Positions 58,720-64,000 of a DNA stretch of 64,000 nucleotides are shown in pieces (position 1 is the stretch's first letter; each line of letters begins with the position of its first letter). This stretch comes from Prochilodus magdalenae. Lineage: Eukaryota > Chordata > Actinopteri > Characiformes > Prochilodontidae. The notes beneath the pieces are model-generated. The model saw only the letters and a program-made list of their open reading frames with translations. It was not told where the DNA came from and did no database searches. The translations under genes were made by a program, and so were the position numbers. The stretch lies in NCBI GenBank assembly GCA_024036415.1, contig JAMWET010000477.1:1221001-1285000 (forward strand), read 5' to 3'.

Positions 58720-58885
58720 CCTCTCTCTCTCTCTGGCTTTCTCTCTGTTTAGCTTTACCCTCACTCTACCTCATCTGCTCTGTCACAATCTTTAGCCTTC
58801 CCCTTTCTCTCTCATTGTCTTTCTGTCTCTCTCTCCCTCCCTGTCTTTCTCTCTTTCCCTCCTTGTCTCTCTCTTGTAGAATGGA
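58720..58885 (+). repeat. Pyrimidine-rich tract
   Basis: Irregular CT-rich sequence (TCTCTCTCT runs with CCCTCC) of about 165 bp directly after the octamer-containing block. No gene is present. Confidence 0.8.
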
Positions 58886-59755
58886 TTAGTCTAGCTGAGG
58901 CATCTCTTCTAAGCTAACATTTCCTGAGCTTTTACCTTTGTCTGCCTGAGGTTAGTCTCTGCTTACCGCACATAATACACGGCTGTGCTGACATGCCTGT
59001 GTGTATCTGCTTAATTTTTCCGTATCTTTTGGATCATAATCAAGATTGTCGTCCAGATACCTTTCTATAGATAAAAGTACATCATTTTTCAGTTTTTTTG
59101 GTTTGTATTTAGACTGGGCATGCTTCAGTCATACGAATAAGCATTCAAGCTTTCTGCATTCAGCCCTAGTTTTTGGAGCAGCTTGTGTTGACACCGATGA
59201 CAGTTTTGTACATGTGATATTGGTATATCCAAAAAAGACAGCTAGAAAACACTGGGCTGCACAAAACTGTAAAAAATCTGAGCAAGCAACATAGTAAAAC
59301 TCACTACAACCACAGACTAAGCCATGTTTGTAAATGTGAAGCTAAATTCAGTACTGCTAATAAAACTCATTAGCAACGGACCGCTCAGTTCACCCTTACA
59401 CATATACACAATGGCAGATGATGGATGAGGGGACAGGACTGAAACTGAGCAGGCGAGGAACACAACTGTTATTCTCAAGTGACTTTGGAGGAAAATCAGG
59501 GAGTTTAATACACGGCTTGAGTCACTGTGGCACCACTGTATTCATATAAATACTCTTCTGTTAATCTGGTTAGGGGTAAAAATGTTGGTGCTGCCAAACT
59601 CTCCTCTTTTTGTGCAAGCATGTCACACAGATGCACAGACACTACAGATTACAATCATAATTTCAGTTGTTTCTTTGTGCATATTGCATATTGTGCTATT
59701 GAATTAGCCTTTATATAGTAAACACCAAAACAGGACCTAAAGTATTTCACAGGAA

Positions 59756-59861
59756 TACACTCATCGTCAAAGTGAGTGTTGGAAGTGTCTGTAGTGAAGT
59801 AAGAGGTTACAAGGAACAATAAATGATGATAAATTTAAACTGCTATGGGCAAAGTTTCTTT

Positions 59862-59934
<73 letters not shown>

Positions 59935-60190
59935 GTTATATAATATATATTCACACAGTACTGCAGATTTTGTGGTAGGGGTGAAGGTGGAGTGACACCA
60001 GGCCTTCTGGACATGTGATGTGTGACAACAAACTGTTAACTTGTTGCTTACCACGATACCTCTACACACGTTGTTTGACTCGTTGGTTGTCTCCATCTGG
60101 ACAAAAGGGAGATTCGTCACCGAAGATGACTCGCTGCCATTTTGAGTCACTCAGTCACAGTCTAGCACAACACCATTATTGTCCATGGTG
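59756..60190 (-). mobile_element. Same Tc1/mariner family, copy 4 (minus strand, truncated)
   Basis: It starts with the family end TACACTCATCGTCAAAGTGA and shares GGAACAATAAATGATG with copy 3. Around 60095-60140 the minus strand reads a short FGDESPF-like catalytic-Asp segment. A long (TA)n microsatellite (59866-59928) has expanded inside it. The other half of the element is missing. Confidence 0.65.
59866..59928 (+). repeat. (TA)n microsatellite
   Basis: A pure TA run of about 63 bp, inside a Tc1/mariner remnant. Confidence 0.97.
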
Positions 60191-62196
60191 ACATTCTGAT
60201 ATAGATTAAAGCCAGTTTCAATATTTGAGGAATTAAACTTTATATATGTGATAGTTTAGCCAGTACTCTTCTTTCTTCAGAAATACGAACATATACCAAG
60301 ATTTTCCTTAACATTTGTTATGTGCAGTTATTTAGGAGTCTTTACCAAGAAAGCATGACATTGAGGGCTTGACATTTTGGGATTTTACACTGTCATGTTA
60401 CGACAAATATACTGATCTAATTCATTGTATTATCATTTAAAGAATTAAATGATAAACAGCATGTTACTCATACCAGAACTCTTTTTGGTGATGAATTTGA
60501 ATGTCATCTGTACAGCTTTATTTCCCCACCTAACCATGTACGGCACTTGTGGATAGGGCTGTCACAATAACCGCATTACCACAATACCGTGGTCACATGA
60601 TGCCTAGAACTGGAACTTATTAGTGTCATCACTGCATTTTACAGCTAGTTTTTTTTGCTGGTAAAGGTTGATTCACCATCATTAATCTAAAAGACTGATT
60701 GTGATGTCATCTACCGTGACTTTCAGTCATCTCAGTGTGTAAGGATAAAATGCTGAGTGTCACTAAGAAAACTGAACAGAGCTCAGAGTCACTGAGCACC
60801 AGTGTTCTACTGCTCCAGACTGAGTTTAAAGTGTTCTTGTTATACTGATTTTATGAGTAAAAGTTGTTCAAACCCCCCAGAGCAAACACTGTGAGAGGCT
60901 CTGTTTTGTTTATGCCCTGCTGTGCTGTTTGTCATGAAAGAAAAGTGAGGTTTAACGTTATTTACACATAGAAAAAAAAAACAAACCGTGAGAATAATCT
61001 GTACGGTCCATATGCCCACATGGCACGCATGCATAGGCACAGGCGTCTGTGTTCATAACCCTTTGTGTTTTTCTGACAGTGCCAGCTTTTACTTTACTGA
61101 AAAAAAAAACAGGAATGGCTAACATGAATATCAGCAGGCTTATTTAAGGGATTATATTTATTATTATGTGTTTTGGTCAAACTCTAGTCACAATATATTT
61201 TAGTGCAGACCTAATCTGAGTTATCTGGGAACTGTTCCATAATTTTGGTAGACTAAACTGGTTTTAAAAGAAGAAAATGTGTATCCAGTACAAGGAAAAG
61301 TTATAGAGAGTACAGAAATAACCTGAAATATTGATAACCTAAACTGCTGGTGTGCAACCTAAAGAGCAATTACGGAAAAGAGATGCAAGTAACACAATCC
61401 AAAGGTAAAAAAGTAAAGTAAAATGGTGCAATAACAGCACCTTAGTCTCATTTAGCAAACAAGGTCTTCATGGCATATGTATAGATTTATAGCATATTTA
61501 ATGCTATAAATGCACATACTATAAATATTTAATGCATATTTATAGCATATGCATTTCCAAACAACTGCTTTCCCAGACCAAGATTAAGACCAAAAAAGAT
61601 TTTAATGGTAAAACAGCCAACCTTTGTCATTGCAATACACAGGGGGTTAAGCCTAGTCCTGTGCACAGGATTTTTAACAAATTGAAAGTTGAACCCCTGC
61701 ATTGAAAACTGGCCCATGGTTCAAGTTTAATTCATGTATAAGAAATCAGCCCATCATGTTTGATGCATAGATCAAGAAGATTGATCAAGGAGAGTCTTAA
61801 GATAATGACTAAATGGACCAATTTCCTAGCCCAGATAAAGCCGGCCATGCTTAGTGTCCTGAAGTGGAGAATGAAGTTTCCATGCAGAGGTTTATTTCAG
61901 AAGATGGTTTGTATATGATGGAATGAAACTGGCCTTTTCAAGACTTGAAATAAGATTATTTGATCCTTCCTGATGCAGGGAGACACAGAATTAAATAATT
62001 TTGGTAATGGAGTGATAGAGAGAACCTTGGCTGGTAGCCGAGAGTTGGATGCTTTGTAGACGAATAGTTGGGAGCAAAGTAAACGCAGTCAGTGGAGTTT
62101 AGCAGTATCCCAATCTTAAAAATACTAAGGTGTGAATAAGAACTTGTGCAGCATCTGTTTTTAAGAAGAGTTTTATTCTGCTAATATTGTGCTATA

Positions 62197-63479
62197 CAGT
62201 GAGGAAAATAAGTATTTGAACACCCTGCGACTTTGCAAGTTCTCCCACTTAGAAATCATAGGGGTCTGAAATGTTCATCTTAGGTGCATGTCCACTGTGA
62301 GAGACATAATCTAAAACAAAAAATTCAGAAATCACAATGTATGATTTTTTAAAAAATGTATTTGTGTGTTACTGCTGCAAATAAGTATTTGAAGACCTGT
62401 GAAAATCAATGTTAATATTTGGTACAGTAGCCTTTGTTTGCAATTACAGAGGTTAAACGTTTCCTGTAGTTTTTCACCAGGTTTGCACACACTGCAGCAG
62501 GGATTTTGGCCCATTCCTCCACACAGATCTTTCACATGATGCTTTCACCCCCATGCTTCACAGTAGGGATTGTGTTTTTGGGATGGTACTCATCATTCTT
62601 CGTCCTCCAAACACGGCGAGTGGAATTAAGACCAAAAAGTTCTATTTTGGTCTCATCTGACCACAGAACTTTCTCCCATGACTCCTCTGGATCATCCAAA
62701 TGGTCATGGGCAAACTTAAGACGGGCCTGGACGTGTGCTGATTTGAGCAGGGGAACCTTCCGTGCCATGCATGACTTTAAACTATGACGTCTTAGTGTAT
62801 TACCCACAGTCACCTTGGAAACAGTGGTGCCAGCTCTCTTCAGGTCATTGACCAGCTACTCCGTGTAGTTCTGGGCTGATTCCTCACCTTTCTTAGGATC
62901 ACTGATATGCCATGAGGTGAGATCTTGCGTGGAGCCCCAGTCCGAGCGAGATTGACAGTCATGTTTAGCTTCTTCCATTTTCTAATAATTGCTCCAACAG
63001 TTGATCTTTTTTCACCAAGCTGCTTGGCAATTGCCCCGTAGCCCTTTTCAGCCTTGTGGAGGTCAACAATTTTGTCTCTGGTGTCTTTGGACAGCTCTTT
63101 GGTCTCAGCCATGTTAGTAGTTGGAGTCTTACTGATTGTGTGGGGTGGACAGGTGTCTTTATGCAGCTAAGGACCTTAAACAGGTGCTTCTAATTTAGAA
63201 TAATAAGTGTAGTGGAGGTGGAGTTTTTAGAGGCGGACTAACAGGTCTTTGAGGGCCAGAATTTTTGCTGATTGGCAGGTGTTCAAATACTTATTTGCAG
63301 CAGTAACACACAAATAAATGATAAAAAAAAATCATACATAGTGATTTCCAGGTTTTTTTTTAGATTATGTTTCTCACAGTGGACAGGCACCTAAGATGAA
63401 CATTTCAGACACCTTTATGATTTCTAAGTGGGAGAACTTGCAAAGTTGCAGGGTGTTCAAATACTTATTTTCCTCACTG
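62197..63479 (-). mobile_element. Tc1-like transposon, internally deleted, with intact termini
   Basis: The element is 1283 bp, flanked by TA on both sides (62195-62196 and 63480-63481), the Tc1/mariner target duplication. The terminal inverted repeats are about 200 bp (62197-62392 and 63278-63479) and nearly identical. Each carries an outer and an inner copy of the AAATAAGTATTTGAA core, an IR/DR arrangement. The transposase gene inside is on the minus strand and is broken. A solo end of the same family lies at 33003-33128. Confidence 0.93.
62412..63112 (-). pseudogene. Tc1-like transposase pseudogene
   Basis: Reading on the minus strand, ATG at 63112 opens an N-terminal helix-turn-helix region ([20 protein letters not shown], then a [18 protein letters not shown] segment) of the Tc1 paired-like DNA-binding domain. 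The frame breaks near 62850 by loss of one base next to a TAG. It resumes with TVGNTLRRHSLKSCMARKVP and the first catalytic aspartate in WSDETKIELF. After the HGGESIM segment (about 62535) it jumps to the C-terminal [15 protein letters not shown] region and ends at TAA 62412-62414. About 115 residues, with the second Asp and the Glu of the DDE triad, are missing, so it cannot encode an active enzyme. Confidence 0.9.
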
Positions 63480-64000
63480 TAGGTTTCTACAGGGTCTTGT
63501 AGTGAGCACAATGTTCCAAGCAGGTTGAGTGTTTTTGTTGTGTGTTTGAACAGCCTTTGTCAATTTATTAACAGCTGATTATATTTGAAATAGTAAGTTT
63601 ATCAAGTGAACATAATGCATATTCACTGGAATGAACTAATAACACCAAAATTAAAAAATAGTCTTTCTTCGAAACAATAGAAGCCAGGCAAAAGTGCTGT
63701 TTATTGCATACAGAACTGTTGTTACTTTCATAATTATTAATATTTTCATTATCTTGTCTGTATTTACCAGCCTAGTTGACTGTGTTTCCATTATGTCATT
63801 GAATAGTGGATATACAAGTATGTCACAACTTGCAAACTTGGGTAACATAGAACATGGCAATTTTATTGCCTGCATTTTATTACTACTGTCAGCAATTTGG
63901 TTTTTAACATCCTTATGGTAAATTTGTAAGAACTGTCCAAATGCATCATTAACAGTATATCCAGTGCTAGAGAATGTATTATGTAGATAAATAATTATCC

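Larger units (their letters stand above)
50239..64000 (+). other. cxxc4: cxxc4 intron 2 (partial, continues past the window)
   Basis: It begins with the GTAAAA donor directly after the SSLE codons. Known CXXC4 proteins end with a short last-exon peptide finishing in FRWFF; scanning the + strand by eye I found no such exon with an acceptor, so the intron probably exceeds 13.7 kb. The interval contains transposon remnants (54.6-55.2, 59.8-60.2 and 62.2-63.5 kb), GA and CA microsatellites (51.6-51.9 kb), a (TA)n array, and several non-repetitive stretches that may be regulatory. Nothing else is recognisable between 52.7 and 54.5 kb or between 55.2 and 58.5 kb. Confidence 0.7.

Noticed and set aside
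1..64000. CRISPR arrays, bacterial operons, ribosome binding sites, tRNA or rRNA genes
   Set aside because: None seen; the sequence has vertebrate repeat content, and the only tRNA-like sequence is a decayed SINE fragment at 26971-27117.

Overview
This is nuclear DNA from a vertebrate, almost certainly a teleost fish. It holds one recognisable host gene, a cxxc4 (IDAX) coding exon, in a long stretch of AT-rich, intron- and intergene-like DNA. Evidence for a teleost is the density of Tc1/mariner remnants with fish-typical terminal repeats, a decayed Ty3/Gypsy element, a tRNA-derived SINE-like repeat, and many CA, GA and TA microsatellites. I cannot name the species; an otophysan (characin or catfish relative) is only a guess. 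No bacterial-type operon, CRISPR array or tRNA gene is visible.

Layout. 1-19 kb: no recognisable gene; an unclassified dispersed repeat (2.4, 5.6, 5.9 and 11.1 kb), a 66-bp minisatellite (10.3 and 10.8 kb) and microsatellites. 19-27.2 kb: decayed Tc1/mariner copies, an internally deleted Tc1 (24.5 kb), a SINE fragment and a GC-richer block that resembles a conserved non-coding element. 28.6-33.0 kb: a broken Ty3/Gypsy retrotransposon whose 5' LTR is interrupted by a LINE 3' end joined to a truncated Tc1. 33-39.7 kb: further LTR, LINE and MITE-like debris. 39.7-46.3 kb: gene-free DNA with a perfect 54-bp inverted repeat (42.8-43.0 kb) and a degenerate telomere-like array (44.1 kb). 46.3-50.24 kb: a pyrimidine tract, a GC-rich promoter-like block, a probable non-coding first exon, an intron and the main cxxc4 coding exon (+ strand). 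50.24-64 kb: cxxc4 intron 2, open at the window end, with a mariner remnant (54.6-55.2 kb), a Tc1 copy (59.8 kb) and an intact-ended but internally deleted Tc1 (62.2-63.5 kb).

How it fits together. cxxc4 encodes a CXXC zinc-finger protein that, in other vertebrates, binds unmethylated CpG DNA and the Dishevelled PDZ domain, damping Wnt/beta-catenin signalling. A developmental regulator beside tens of kilobases without genes fits a regulatory gene desert, and several non-repetitive blocks with homeodomain- or POU-like motifs are candidate enhancers. Nothing here is a clear undescribed multi-gene system. The observations most worth checking are the perfect 54-bp inverted repeat, the possible repeat-derived splice acceptor of cxxc4 exon 2, and the short upstream ORFs in the cxxc4 leader.
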